A DNA stretch of 64,000 bases from contig CP011268.1 in assembly GCA_001007975.1 (NCBI GenBank), positions 806,001 through 870,000 on the forward strand, given 5' to 3'. Source of the DNA: a candidate division SR1 bacterium Aalborg_AAW-1 (GTDB taxonomy: Bacteria; Patescibacteriota; Gracilibacteria; Absconditabacterales; Absconditicoccaceae). The notes under the pieces were generated by a model. It saw only the letters and a program-made list of their open reading frames with translations, was not told where the DNA came from and ran no database searches. Position 1 is the first letter of the stretch, and each line of letters opens with the position of its first letter. The translations under genes were made by a program, and so were the position numbers. This document shows positions 28,479 through 40,341 of this stretch, in pieces.

Positions 28479-30242
28479 ATGACATTCCGACAAACAGTAA
28501 AGAGGTTTTTTGAGCCAGCGTACCATATGTGACGAGCTACATTTAGGGCAATACTTTGGTATACTTTTATCAATATTCAGGCACCTATTAATGTGTTTTT
28601 TATTGGTATGTTATGAAATACTTTAGAAACGAGTGATATGGAACATACAAAAAATCTTTTATTTATTTATATATGAATTCTTATAGTGTTACATATTATT
28701 TTAGAATATATAAAAAAATGGTGATGGGCAGAACTCTATTTTCCACAACAAAGATATATACAAGATAAATATTTGAAACAATTTTCTACTATTAATGGTA
28801 ATTATATAGAATCTGTTGGAACATGAAAATTGATTTCAATAATGAGTGCTGGTTTTGAAAGATGGTCTGGACTTATTGAAAGTCTTATTTGATATATTGT
28901 ATGATTTGTAATAAATTTTATAGCAGGTATATATTTTGCTCTAAATATATGACGATTGTTTGGTATATGATATGTAGTATTATTTTTAATGGTATTTAGT
29001 ATTTCTATCTATTTAGATAAACCTGCATGACAATATAGAAACAAGAGACGTGATGTAATGAATGAGTATTCTCGTGGTTTAGTTAGATTTATTATGTCAA
29101 GAAATGAGATTATACAGAGTGATAATACTAATTATGAAGTCAATAGAATTGGAAAATATGTAGATCAAGCAACAGAATTTACTATGAAACAGGTTGTTCC
29201 TCAATCACGTATGTATAATATTCCAAGATTGATTATTGATATTTTTAGGATAAGTATTTACATTATATGATGAAAACTATATTTTGATTGAACTCTTTCC
29301 CTTGGCTCATTAACAGCGATGTTATGATTTATGTTGGTTATAGATCAAGTTATCATGAAGAGTATTCAGTGATATAAAGATGTTGTAAAAAATATTAATA
29401 TAGTTACAAAATTATGGGAGACATTTGATACAGCACCAAAAATGATCTGACTGTCTCAAGGTGGTCTGTATACCTTTTATGATTGATCTATAGAGCTAAA
29501 TAATGTAGAATATTCTTACAAAGATACTCATAAAGTCTTTGATGATTTTTCTTTAAAGTTGTCTTGAGGACAGCAAATTGCCTTGGTCTGACCATCAGGG
29601 TGAGGAAAATCCACTCTTATGAAGCTTATCTCTTGATATATATATCCTCAGAAGTGAAAAGTACTTATAGATACACAATTTTTGCCAAATTGAAGAGATC
29701 AAGAAAATATTTCACTTCAATCATACTATAAAAAGATTGCATATCTTACTCAAGAACCCAGTGTATTCGATGGGACGATTTATGAAAATCTGACCTATGC
29801 TTTGTCACAAGCAGGATTGAGTGATGATGAATTAAAGAAAAAAATACAAAAAGTTATTGTTCTGGCAAAGTGTGAGTTTATCTATGATTTTGAGTTCTGA
29901 CTACAGACAGAGATTGGAGAGAGATGAATTCATCTTTCTTGATGACAAAAACAGAGATTAGCGATAGCAAAAATTATGCTTAAAGATCCTCAAATTATCC
30001 TCTTGGATGAACCAACATCAGCTTTAGATAGCTTCAATGAGGAACTTATTACACAAGCTATGCAAAATCTTTTCAAAAATAGAACAGTTATTATTATTGC
30101 TCATAGATTACAGACAGTAAAAAATGCAGATCGTATTTTGTATATAGAATGATGAAAAGTAATCGAAGATGGAACACATACATCATTGATCAAGAAGAAT
30201 GGGAAATATAAAAAAATGCTTGATCTTCAGTCAGGATTTTAA
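28479..30242 (+). CDS. ABC exporter (fused permease and ATPase)
   Basis: The 587-residue protein has about six membrane helices in the first 320 residues, then an ATPase domain: [15 protein letters not shown] (two P-loop glycines are UGA at 29589 and 29601), a Q-loop in [17 protein letters not shown], the [13 protein letters not shown] signature, [12 protein letters not shown] and an H-loop in [10 protein letters not shown]. It is a homodimer-type lipid, peptide or drug exporter; the substrate is unknown. The start codon abuts the holB stop. More than twenty UGA-Gly codons make it one of the densest genes. Confidence 0.93.
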
Positions 30243-30309
30243 GTTTTCCTTGCTTTTAATACCCGAAATCACTACACCATTACTAACTCTTTCATCTCAC
30301 TACACATAC

Positions 30310-30849
30310 ATGGAACAGTATTTTTGGAAAACAGTGACTCGTTTAGGGCAATGACCTTGAATTTTGATATGGCCACTTGCTCTCCATTTTTTACCATTAT
30401 GGACAGGAATATGATTGTCTTATCCTACATTATGGGATGACCCTTATGCTATTGTACTATTAGTGGCTATTTTTATGAGTTATTCATGATGAAGTGTTGT
30501 TAAATTTCTTTTTTATAAGCCTAGACCTATACCACAACCATTCAAAAATTTGTTAGAGAAAATAGATGCTTCTTCATTCCCCAGTATTCATACCGCTAAT
30601 GCGACAGTTGTGGGGTTGATACGATCTTGGTGGTGACATCAATCTATTATGGCGTGAGGTGATAGATTTCTTATTATACCAATTCTGGTAGGAGTTGTTG
30701 GTATTTGTTCTGCTATTGCACTTTCTCGTATTGAACTTAAAAAACATTATCCTATTGATGTATTAGCAGGTTTGTTATTTGGAGTATTGATTGTTGCTCT
30801 TTTAGGAATTGCTTATTGGTATGGGTTACTGTATTGGTGGTATATATAA
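30310..30849 (+). CDS. PAP2-family membrane phosphatase
   Basis: The 179-residue, mostly hydrophobic protein carries the three phosphatase motifs: KFLFYKPRP (about residues 64-72), FPSIHTAN (about 89-96) with the catalytic His, and SRIELKKHYPIDVLAG (about 139-154). It probably dephosphorylates lipid phosphates such as phosphatidic acid or undecaprenyl diphosphate. Many UGA-Gly codons lie in its membrane segments. It follows the ABC exporter and precedes the DUF817 gene by 17 bases. Confidence 0.88.
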
Positions 30850-30866
30850 TTAGTTTCTTGATTAAG

Positions 30867-31646
30867 ATGAAAAAGAACCTATATTTTCTTTATAATCTGG
30901 GTATTGAACTTATAAAGAGTTCTCTTTTTTGAATATTTTTTTTCTTATCTTTCGCTTTTTGAAAATATGTAACAAGTTTTTGACTTATGCTTGGTGATTT
31001 TATGTTTATTAGTGTTGTTTTTATACAAATTATACTCATAACCACTCAGTATGAATCATGGAAAGAATGTAAAATTATTCTTATTTATCATATTTTATGA
31101 TTTATTATGGAAGCGTTTAAAACTCATCCAGCAATATGATCATGGCATTATCAATATATGTGATTTTTTACTCTCTTGAGTGTCCCGTTGTATAGTGGTT
31201 TTATGTATTCTGCTATAGGAAGTTTTTTATTTCAAGCAATGCATAGATTAAAGCTACAGTTTGAATATTTCCCAAAGTTTATTATTGCTATTCCTATAGT
31301 TTCTCTTATTTATATTAATTTTTTTACTCATCATTTTATATATGATATTCGCTATTTTTTGATTTTTCTGATTGTTATTGTGACTTATAAAACATATACT
31401 TATTTCACTATAGAAGGTATACAGTATCGTATGCATACTTTACTTAATTTATTGTTAGCTGCTTGTTGTATTTGGGTAGCTGAAAATATGGCAACTTTTT
31501 TAGGAGTTTGGTTATATCCTAATCAGGAATGATCATGGTCTCCAGTATCTATACATAAGCTTTTATCACGATTTCTTCTTTTTATTCTTTCAGCAGTTAT
31601 AGTGAGTTATTTTATGAGAGATACTATTCATTATAAAAAAATATAA
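30867..31646 (+). CDS. DUF817 integral membrane protein
   Basis: The 259-residue multi-pass membrane protein has signatures I associate with DUF817: MEAFKTHPAIGSWHYQYMGF, VPLYSGFMYSAIGS, INFFTHHFIYDIRY and WVAENMATFLGVWLYPNQ. About seven hydrophobic helices are seen. The function of the family is unknown. It lies directly between the PAP2 gene and a ferredoxin-reductase-like gene, all on the same strand with short gaps, so a shared membrane or lipid-redox role is possible. Confidence 0.85.
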
Positions 31647-31662
31647 AACTTAATATTTAATT

Positions 31663-32397
31663 ATGTATTGGTATATGATGATTACAACAATAGGACTTAT
31701 TACTACGATAGAGTATTCTCCATCAGGAGAAGTCGTGATTATACATGTTCAGGTGAGTGAACCACTCAGTTTTACTGAAGGACAATTTATGCTCTTACAG
31801 ACATTGATTGATGGGAAACTTGTGAAGAGATCATATAGTATTTGTTCGACTAACCAAGACTTACAAGACAGTCAGATTATCTCTTTTTCTATTAAACGCA
31901 AAGAATTTGGTGTTTTTTCAACATGGGCAACGAAAGTAGCCAAACCAGGTATGCAAATCACGATGACGTGACCATTAGGTAAGTTTGTGGATAAAAAATT
32001 CTCAAGAAATTATTTGTTCATTTCGGTATGAAGCTGACTTTCTCCTTGTCTTTCAATTTATAATTATTTATTTCGTACGGGTGAGTATAATAAAATTGCG
32101 AATCTTTTTGGAGAACAAAAAGTAGCACATATACCTGACACGGTGATGAAAGCGTATACGAAAATGGACGATAGAATTTATAATCAGATCTGTCTATCTA
32201 GAGAAATGAATACCACATATCCATCGGTTATGAGATCGGGTTATGTACAAGGAGCTCTGGATGATGCACTCGCATTTCTGGATACGGATGATATGACTGT
32301 TTTTATCTGTTGATTGCCTGCTATGTGTGATGAAGTTAGAGACATTTTGCTCTCAAAATGACTTCCTAGAGAAAGATTGGTTATAGAAAAATATTAG
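31663..32397 (+). CDS. Ferredoxin-NADP reductase-like flavoprotein
   Basis: The 244-residue protein has an FAD-binding barrel with FTEGQFMLLQ and KRSYSICST (the RxYS flavin motif), followed by an NAD(P)-binding half with ISVGSGLSPCLSIYNYLF (UGA-Gly), FICGLPAMCDEV and a C-terminal VIEKY. This is the order of FNR-superfamily reductases such as ferredoxin-NADP reductase Fpr or flavohaemoprotein-type modules. The electron partner is not evident; there is no iron-sulphur or flavodoxin gene in the window. It ends with TAG. Confidence 0.87.
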
Positions 32398-32442
32398 TAC
32401 ATAGTGTAGAGTTAAAAGTGTAGAGTTCAGATCTTTTTATGA

Positions 32443-32470
32443 AGAAAAAAATCCTAGTAAACAGGATTTT
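32443..32470 (-). terminator. Terminator after the large surface protein gene
   Basis: AATCCTG and CTAGGATT pair on the minus strand, with a T run following. It overlaps the stop codon of the gene. Confidence 0.7.
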
Positions 32471-35400
32471 TAATTTTCATAAAGAGTATAGGTTAGAGTC
32501 CCTGTATAGGTTCCTATGGTTTGGTATGCAGGTATGTTTACTTGAAGATTGATTTTTGATCAGTAAATACCTTTTATCCCTCATCAAGTACCACTATTTC
32601 TTTTTATAAATGTGACAGGTGAAGATAGGCTCGTAAATGAGAGAATACTGCTATCAAGTATGACTGCTGGATTTGTACTTCCAGAGAGAGTAGTGATAGG
32701 ATCTGCTTTGATTTGAATGTTGCTCTTTGAGATCGTGGATCAGGTACTCGTTAGGTCTGAAATAGATAGTGTGGTATAATAACCACTGAGACTTCATTTA
32801 CTATCATCAAGCGTAAAATATTCAGATTGTATGTTCATACTTTGTCAGGTATTACTTCCATTTATGGATCAGATATGTAATGCACTTGGAGCATAAATAC
32901 ATATATCTCATGGCGCTATACTAGGTAATTCTACTATAAATGAACCAGAATATTGTACTGATCTATTATAAGGATTGGTCACAGTAAGTATTGTATTTTG
33001 TAATCATGTACCCAGTGATGGACTTATGATTCAACTAGGAAGTGACCATGTTCCATTTCCATGATTAGTTCCTGTATAAGTAGTACCATTAAGAGTAATA
33101 AAAATACTATCGAGAGGTCATTGTATTGTACCAGTAAGTAGTGGAGATCCTGTCATTACAAGTGATGTTGTTAATGTAGCAGGTTTTGCATAGATTGTGT
33201 AGATTTGTCCACTGCTCAAACTCGTATTATACATTCTTATATCATCTATACATCATCCAAAATAATTACTTGGAGTACTATCAGCAAACCTTCCTATATT
33301 TAATCTTTTATTCACATTAGTATCATAGGCTGTACTTACTGTATTGGTACCTTGTAATACGCCATTCACATAAATTTGTCTATTGGTAGGTGATGTAAAT
33401 ACTGTTGTAACCAAGAACCATTCAGTTGCATTAGCTGGTGTTGTTCCATTCGTATATCTTGCAGTTGTATTCTGTGCATTTTGTCTTCGTATTGTTGCAT
33501 TCAATTCTGTATTATACATTACACTTGTTGAATTTGATCTTGCATAGGATATAACTCCTTTAATTCCAGTTGTATTATTGGTCCTTACCCAGCTTGACAT
33601 AGTAAATGGATAACTTGTTACAAGATTTCCTACTCTTTCAAGATATTGATTCGTCCCATTAAAACACATGACTGTTTCTCCATTTTGATTGGCTGTTGTT
33701 ACGCCGTTGAAAGAAGTAGCATTATTACCATTTCAAGAGATATCCGTAAAAAGTCATGCTCCTGTTACAGATCCATCATATTGCACAATAAGTCCAGTAG
33801 CGCTAGGTATGAGTGAACAACTACTAGGAGTACCTGTACATTCTCGTCCTGATTCTATTTGACAACTTAAACTACATCAATCTCAGTTTGTGCTATTACT
33901 ATCATCACACTGTTCACTGGATCATGTTTGTAGTATTCCATCACCACAGATAGGCGCAGAGGCATCAACATTGAGATTGAATCAGTAAAAAATCAATCAA
34001 TCTGCTCAGGCATTGTCTCATGCTCTTATAGTCCATGTCCCAAAAGGTGATTTATTATAAAGAGTACTTAGACTTCCTACAGGCTGTCTTCATTCTCCAT
34101 TCAAGTTCCATATTCATCCTGCTACAGGTGATGTAGCTTCTTGATCATACGTAATTTGAGCTTGTGGACAATTCGTATTAGGAGTTGTATATGTCCCTGC
34201 AGTAGCGAGTGATACTTGTGTTCAATCAGGATGTATGAGAATAAATGATTTCTCATTAGGATAACAATTGGTGGTTCATCGTGGTCAAGTTGGAGATTCA
34301 TTATCGATAGGACGAAAATCAATTCCAATATTAATATCATTGATGAGAGATCCTGTATCGAATTGAACTCCTGTTGAGATTGTAATACTAAAATCTTTAG
34401 TACCATTATCAATATAATGAGTAGCATTAGCTCCTCCTGTATAAGAGAACATAAAGGTTGACGCTCCACAGGTATAAATAGTGACTATACCATCTTCTAC
34501 TATCGTAAGATTATTCTGATCTTCAGCTTGGCCATTATTACATTGAGTATTGGGATTTGTACTCAGACTATCGGCTGTGAATCATTCTTGTCCTTCATGG
34601 TAAACTTGTACTTCAATAGGGGTACCATCACTATCAGGTACTTGAATAAGAATGGGGACTGGTTGTGAGAAGATAAGATGTTCATTAATTTGTCAGAATT
34701 TTATTGTTTTTATTATTCATTCTTCACTTGATGATGGAGTATTGAATTGGTGGATTCCTTGTTCTTTTTTGAGCGTTGTAAGAGGACCAATATAAGGAAT
34801 TAATTCCCCAACATAAGTAGGAAGAATATAATTGTCTCAATTGAAAGTAACGGTGCTATCAATAATAGCTTGTAACGAATTTTGAATTGGTTTTTCTTCT
34901 TGAATTACAAATGAATTGATATCAAAGAGAGTACCTTCAGCAGTTTGTATATGAAGTCAGTCAGGTAGATATGCTGATACTGATTCTGTTTCATCTAAAT
35001 ACAGAAACCCAGAATTGATAGTTAGTTCACTATTAGTGCTTTTATTTTGTGATTTTCTTCATAATGGTTTATTGTTAGTATTGATAATATGATTAAGTAA
35101 TGCTTGTGATCATTGAATTGTTGTAATTTTTTTGTTATGAAAAAGAGGAGATTCTAAAAAATTTCATTGTTGTGTAAGAGTGTGACTTTGTACGATGGCA
35201 ATATCTTCATGATCATATATATATGTTGAAAGATATTCCACTAATGGTATAGGTTCCTGCATTTGAGTACGTACTGGATCAAGTACATACCATTTACTAT
35301 CAGATGCATAAATTATTGTAAATCTATGAGATTGTCTGATTGTCGATCAATCAGGACTAGTAGGTTGTTTAGTTACTATATCGATAACGGTTGCATTATG

Positions 35401-36204
35401 ACTACGATAGAGTGATTCAAGTACATTAATAAATGTTGCTCAAGTTTGATTTGTGCCAGTAAAAATACTATTTTCTGACGCGGATGTGTATGATAGCTTT
35501 TTGATTGTTGTGTTCCATATATCAATAGCATTACCTCTTATAATAGGTTTGATTCCTGATTGTATATCTGATGCTTTTAAGATGTTATTAATATTCAGAT
35601 AAGTAATATAAGAACAATATGTATTATCTGAGTTATGATCAATAACATTATATGATTCTATTGTATCTTTGATAAGGCGTCATTGACTATCAAGTACAAG
35701 AGATTTACTTGGAGCAGTTATTTCTATATTTTCTTTAGGCTGTTCAATAATGTCCTGATTCTGATCGATAGTATCATTTCATTCTTTTTGATCTGTTTCT
35801 AAGATATAGTCCTCAATATACGTTATTATGGTATTATCATCTTTACTTCCTGATATAAAATCATGTCATGTATTTATATCAATAATAACTTCTCCAGTGT
35901 TGAATATGCCAGTATCTTCTATTAATGTAGTAGTTTCTGTTAGATTATCAGCTCATGATGATAGATCTATGTTGTTATTTTCTATTATTGTATCCTTGTT
36001 ATTGTTTTGTCATTCATTTTCTTCTAGAGGTAATGTTATGTATTGTGTAGTATCTTCATTAGTTAGTGGTTGTTGGATCAATTCACTGATTATTTCATTA
36101 TCACTTGCAATACTACTAAAAAATGATGCCACAGTGATTGTTAGTATAAAACTAATGACAATAATGATAAGGTATGAAAACTTTTTAATAGGATGTAGTG
36201 ACAT
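32470..36204 (-). CDS. Large multidomain surface protein (LamG-like, P-domain-like, Cys-rich, WxL-like)
   Basis: The 1244-residue protein has an N-terminal signal anchor (residues ~8-32), an acidic Asn/Thr-rich stalk and a transglutaminase-like or adhesin-like middle part. A proprotein-convertase P-like beta domain (GIDFRP...GGIWNLNGEG...GTWTIRAGD) and a Cys-rich DUF4215-type segment (CGDGILQTGSSEQCDDSNS) follow, then a LamG/concanavalin-like domain (FNGTNQYLERVGNL to LNIGRFADS). The last ~130 residues resemble those of the 36375 protein and end GTYTGTLTYTLYEN. This end fits a WxL domain with Tyr for Trp. It is probably a giant adhesin bound to the cell wall. Confidence 0.85.
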
Positions 36205-36329
36205 AAGATTTGGTAAATTGAAATGGTATAAGAACAGTATAATAATAATTTTTTATTAATAAAATTATGATATATATACCGTTATTTTAACATTCTCATT
36301 TCTTATTTATTATATGAAAATAGTGACAA

Positions 36330-36356
36330 ATAAAAAAAAGCTCAATTATGAGCTTT
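36330..36356 (-). terminator. Terminator after the 36375 gene
   Basis: AAAGCTCA and TGAGCTTT form a stem with a long T tract on the minus strand. The gap to the next gene (36204) shows that the large surface protein has a separate transcript or relies on read-through. Confidence 0.85.
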
Positions 36357-36374
36357 CTTATATGAACTATTCTA

Positions 36375-36977
36375 TTAGTTATTATATAAAGTATATACTA
36401 ATGTACCTGTATACGTACCAACTGATTGGTATGCTGGTATAACGAGTTGTAGACTAGGAGTAGTTCCATATTTACCAATACGTCCATAATTAGCTGCATT
36501 ATCTCTTTTGATAAGAGTGACTGGATTGTTGAGTGGTTGGTATGCACCTGCTACTGCTGAGTTTACAACTACACTTGTGTTAGCTGTTCCTGCCATAGTT
36601 GTGATACCACCATTTGCTCTCATAGAAATATTTGATGATGCTATACTATTGGTACCAGAACCTTGTAGATTTCCAGACATTTGAACAGTTGTATAATATC
36701 ATGCATCAGCGCCTTTAAGATCTTCTACCCAGAATGGAGTTGCAAAAGTACCATTTACTGTTTGACTTGAAGTTGATACATTATAATTACCAAAATTAAA
36801 TGCTCCTTCGCTACCAATACATATGTCTCCTGGATTGATAGCAACAGTAACAGTAGTAGGTGTACTACAATTTGATCCTGATCATAAACATGCAGTACCT
36901 GCATCTACAAATGATGCTCCAGCAGTTACAACACCTGCTAATACTGCTAGTGCAAGTAATTTTTTGTTAATTTTCAT
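36375..36977 (-). CDS. Small secreted WxL-like surface protein
   Basis: The 200-residue protein has a clear signal peptide (MKINKKLLALAVLAGVVTAG) and one pair of cysteines after it. The mature part shows FWVEDLKGADAGYYTTVQ and ends GTYTGTLVYTLYNN. In Gram-positive WxL domains these places read V-x-D-x-RG-x-x-x-GW and YTATLTWTL, so the domain looks like WxL with Tyr at both signature Trp positions. WxL domains hold proteins to the cell wall. It is the first of four surface genes on this strand with the larger paralogue downstream. It is likely an abundant surface protein, judged by the short neat gene and strong terminator. Confidence 0.8.
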
Positions 36978-37023
36978 GGTTTTGTTTATATTTATTATAT
37001 AAAAGAATTTGTCAACGACATAA

Positions 37024-38319
37024 TTATATTATTCTTATTTTTTTATTTGTCAAATATTTTAATACTTTTTTAATTTTTGTATATAAATAATGTAGTTTTT
37101 TATAAATTATTATTATTATTTTACTTCAGTAACTTGTTTGTAAGAAATAAAGTATAATAATACCTCACCATGTAAAATAGATCATAGTATATCATAGCGT
37201 TGGTAAGATACTATCTTTGGAATTATGATAGGTAATAATATCATAAAATATGGCAGAATCAGGAGCAATATTATGATATCATGCAGTTTCATTGTGTTTT
37301 TCATCAGGAATAATAACACACATACCATAATTACTCATACATAACTTTCTATATTCATCATAATAAGCTAGAAGATTATTTTTAAGATTGTTAAGATCTT
37401 TTTCTCTTCATTCAGATTTATTATATTCTACTTTTTTATTGACACTTTCTTGAATATGAGATAGGACTCAAGAATCTGTACCAGGAGTAGTATCGTCTCC
37501 ATGAGATACAATTCATGATGTAGTTGATCAAGAAGAATTATTTGTTATCGGTTGTTCTTTAAATGGTATGGTTCGTCATCCTCAAGATGAAGATGATGAA
37601 AAAGTAGAACTATTATTGATATGGAAGAAATGAATATTGCTTGATGATGTATTACCTAGATAATCTATAGCTTCCACATACCAAAATACTGTTCATTGTG
37701 GTAACATATTTGTATCTAATGTGAGATGAGGTTCGTTGAGCTCTATAGATGTTGATCCAGAAAAAATAGGGACTAATGAAAAGTAAACTCTATATTTTTC
37801 TAATCCAATTCCTTGATCACTGCTTGATGTTCGAGATAAAGATAAGCCTGTAATAGTAATGATAGTATTGTCTATTGGTGTTGTAATGATTGGTGCTGAT
37901 GGTGGGGTTGTGTCTAACTGTAGATTAATAATATTACTATATACAATTCAACTTGTTGATGAGATAAAATGAGATTGATAAGTATATGTTTGTAGTTCAT
38001 CGGGGATTATAACACTATGTTCGTGATTATAATGATGAGTAAAAGATTCTCCAGTCAGAACAAGACTGTGCTCATTACGATATAAGTTGTATACTGACGC
38101 TTGTTCTGCACTAATACTTATAGTGACATTGGGATTGCTTGTCCAAAGTATTCATCATGATGATAATAAGAGTTGTCATGTTGTTGGAGCTATTTGTCCT
38201 GAATAAGGATAAATTATTTGTAATCCTATACTAATTCATGCTGTAGATGATACGATTCCATAGATGAGATATGCAAAAATAGCTACTAATCACAATAAGA
38301 TTGTATGACTATAGTACAT
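37024..38319 (-). CDS. Membrane protein with Ig/FN3-like extracellular domain
   Basis: The 431-residue protein begins with a membrane segment (TILLWLVAIFAYLIYGIV), has an FN3-like beta region (TPPSAPIITTPIDNT...GLEKYRVYFSL...FWYVEAID), a Ser-rich linker, a helical charged part and a second membrane helix (IYFTWGGIIILYFLQ) before a basic tail (SKIIIIIYKKLHYLY). About twenty UGA-Gly codons are present. It sits between the WxL-like protein gene and the DUF916-like gene, so it is probably part of the same surface machinery. No exact family is recognised. Confidence 0.75.
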
Positions 38320-38378
38320 ATAATAATGTTTAATTTTTGTGTAGAGAGTCATTATTCTCATAAGGTAAAGTTTGCTTA

Positions 38379-39572
38379 TTATAACTGTGGTTTTTTAGGT
38401 TTTGGTAATGATGATTGCTTTTTGGAAATACGTGTTGGCAGTTTAATTTCCTTTGTTTTTTTAGGTTTTACTGATGGTGATTTTTCTTTTGGTGTTATAA
38501 TACTATTTTTTACTTGTTTGTTGATATTTTTTTTAATGTATAATTTATAGAGTTTATAGATTATAGCTATAATGATAAGTAATATGAACCAAGGAAAGAA
38601 ATTGTGATGAGCCTCATCATAGAGTGTCACTATCTCTTGTGGTGCTTGCAATGCATAGGTTCATAAATAGATTCCTTCATAACTCATGATACCTTTCGCT
38701 TGTATAGGACCTCAAAGTATTCGTGTCATGTATCGAGGTATTGTATATTCAAATGTTCTTGTTTGTCATGGCAAGATAATTTGATCACTGATTTTTGTGG
38801 CGCTTTGTATGATATACCAGTCATTTATAACCATATCTACATTACCTGTCACACCAAGATTACCCTTATTAGTTACATTTCGTTTTATGTTATATGTCCA
38901 GAAATCTTTTGAAAAGAATTCAGATCGTTTATGAGATACGCGATAGATATAAAAATTAGGATTGTCGCTAAGATTAGTATATAATTCACTTTCAATAGGA
39001 CTAGATTCTACAAGAAGTTTGAAATCTCCTTGTACGAATGCATCAATAAATGAACCCACTCTTGAAAAGACATTGAGCATATTACCTCAAACTTCTTCTG
39101 TTTGGTTCTGAGCATCTAAGGCATGATAGGTAAGACATCCATAACTTGAACCAGCAAAACCTCCTGAGTAGAGTATATCGACAAAAATTCTTTTTACACT
39201 ATTAGGTTGAATTTCTAGCGTTTCTGGATAATTGCTCACATATTGTCAGAAATTTGTTTTTTCTCATTCAGGAAGACATGCTTTATTTTGAGATGAATCA
39301 TTAGTAACTGTCGCATCGACGAAATTGATTCCAATGGAGGCTTTTTTAGCGCTCGTATTGATGAAATCTATACAAATCACTGATTTCTCATCAATTTTAG
39401 CATCAATGAAAAGAGATTTGGCATCCGTATTTTTGGGATCGTTACAGTAGCGTGCTTTAATTTCTTTAATATCGGTCGTTGCGGTTGGTAACTCTGCCGA
39501 TTGAGCGAAAGTGGTTCCATATATCACTAATCAAGCAAGAATAAAACTAATAAATACAATAAATTTTTTCAT
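38379..39572 (-). CDS. DUF916/WxLIP-like membrane-anchored surface protein
   Basis: The 397-residue protein has a signal peptide (MKKFIVFISFILAG...FAQS), a long beta-rich extracellular region (ICIDFINTSAKKASIGINFVD, LPGQTRTFEYTIPRYM, GPIQAKG), a C-terminal membrane helix (WFILLIIIAIIYKLYKLY) and a strongly basic Lys/Pro/Ser tail. This layout (signal, two beta domains, membrane anchor, basic tail) is that of DUF916/DUF3324 proteins encoded next to WxL proteins in Firmicutes. The sequence similarity is not strong enough by eye to be sure, but the neighbours support it. It is the first gene of the surface cluster on the minus strand. Confidence 0.72.
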
Positions 39573-39712
39573 GTGTGGGTAAAAAGGAAAATAAAATATA
39601 TTGTTATGATAATGAGAATATAAAAAGAAACAATATTCTGACACAGTTGGATGATGAGCTTGTTGTATTTTATGAGAGTTGTGATATAGATAGTGAAAGT
39701 AGGTATTGATTA

Positions 39713-39741
39713 TTGACATTTGTTTATTTTTTTCGTATAAT
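39713..39741 (+). promoter_or_regulatory. Perfect consensus promoter of the 39781 gene
   Basis: TTGACA at 39713-39718 and TATAAT at 39736-39741 with a 17-base spacer, both boxes at full consensus. Confidence 0.92.
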
Positions 39742-39780
39742 GTAAATACGAAAATAAAAATAATATAAAAAATAAAAATT

Positions 39781-40173
39781 ATGAAACATTTAGATTTTAA
39801 AAAAACATTATGGAGTCTTGCTTTTACTGTTCCCACTTATTTAATATTAAATTATTATTTTGGATTAGGATGGTATATGCTTATTTTGGGGGTTATATTA
39901 ATGTCATTATTTATTAATGGGGCAGAACTATATTATCGCCTTGAAAAATCTAAACTCCAACAAGAGTTCAAAGATATTCCTAAAGAAAGAATCTTTGATT
40001 TCTTGGGAAATAATAATGAAAAAATTTATGATTTTGATGGTACGCATAAATATGTATTGGTTTATGTGACATGTATACTTGCTTTACAGTTAATATTTAT
40101 GTTTTCTTACGAACTTTTATATATATTTATATTGTTGATAATAGCAAGAATATATCTTACTTATAAAAATTAA
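39781..40173 (+). CDS. Small membrane protein, unknown
   Basis: The 130-residue protein has hydrophobic helices at about residues 11-27, 29-45 and 97-125 with a charged central loop (YYRLEKSKLQQEFKDIPKERI). It has no UGA codon, a perfect promoter, an AAAAATT leader and its own terminator, like the five small genes at 281-2148. Family and function are unknown. Confidence 0.65.
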   Translation: MKHLDFKKTLWSLAFTVPTYLILNYYFGLGWYMLILGVILMSLFINGAELYYRLEKSKLQQEFKDIPKERIFDFLGNNNEKIYDFDGTHKYVLVYVTCILALQLIFMFSYELLYIFILLIIARIYLTYKN

Positions 40174-40216
40174 TTAAAGAAAAAATTATATTAATTGATA
40201 TAATTAAAATTATTAG

Positions 40217-40244
40217 CCATTTTATTTTTATAAAATGGTTTTTT
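40217..40244 (+). terminator. Terminator after the 39781 gene
   Basis: CCATTTTA and TAAAATGG are followed by a T run. Confidence 0.88.
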
Positions 40245-40341
40245 AAATCAAAAATTCACTCTTGCAATACCTTCCTAAAAATCTATTATGGAATCATTGT
40301 AACAACCAGATCCCCGTTATTTTATTTCCTGAGCACTGATC

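Noticed and set aside
35828-36259. A plus-strand Ser/Val-rich 143-residue open frame
   Set aside because: It lies antisense to the N-terminal part of the large surface protein, which has a clear signal sequence and matching stop.
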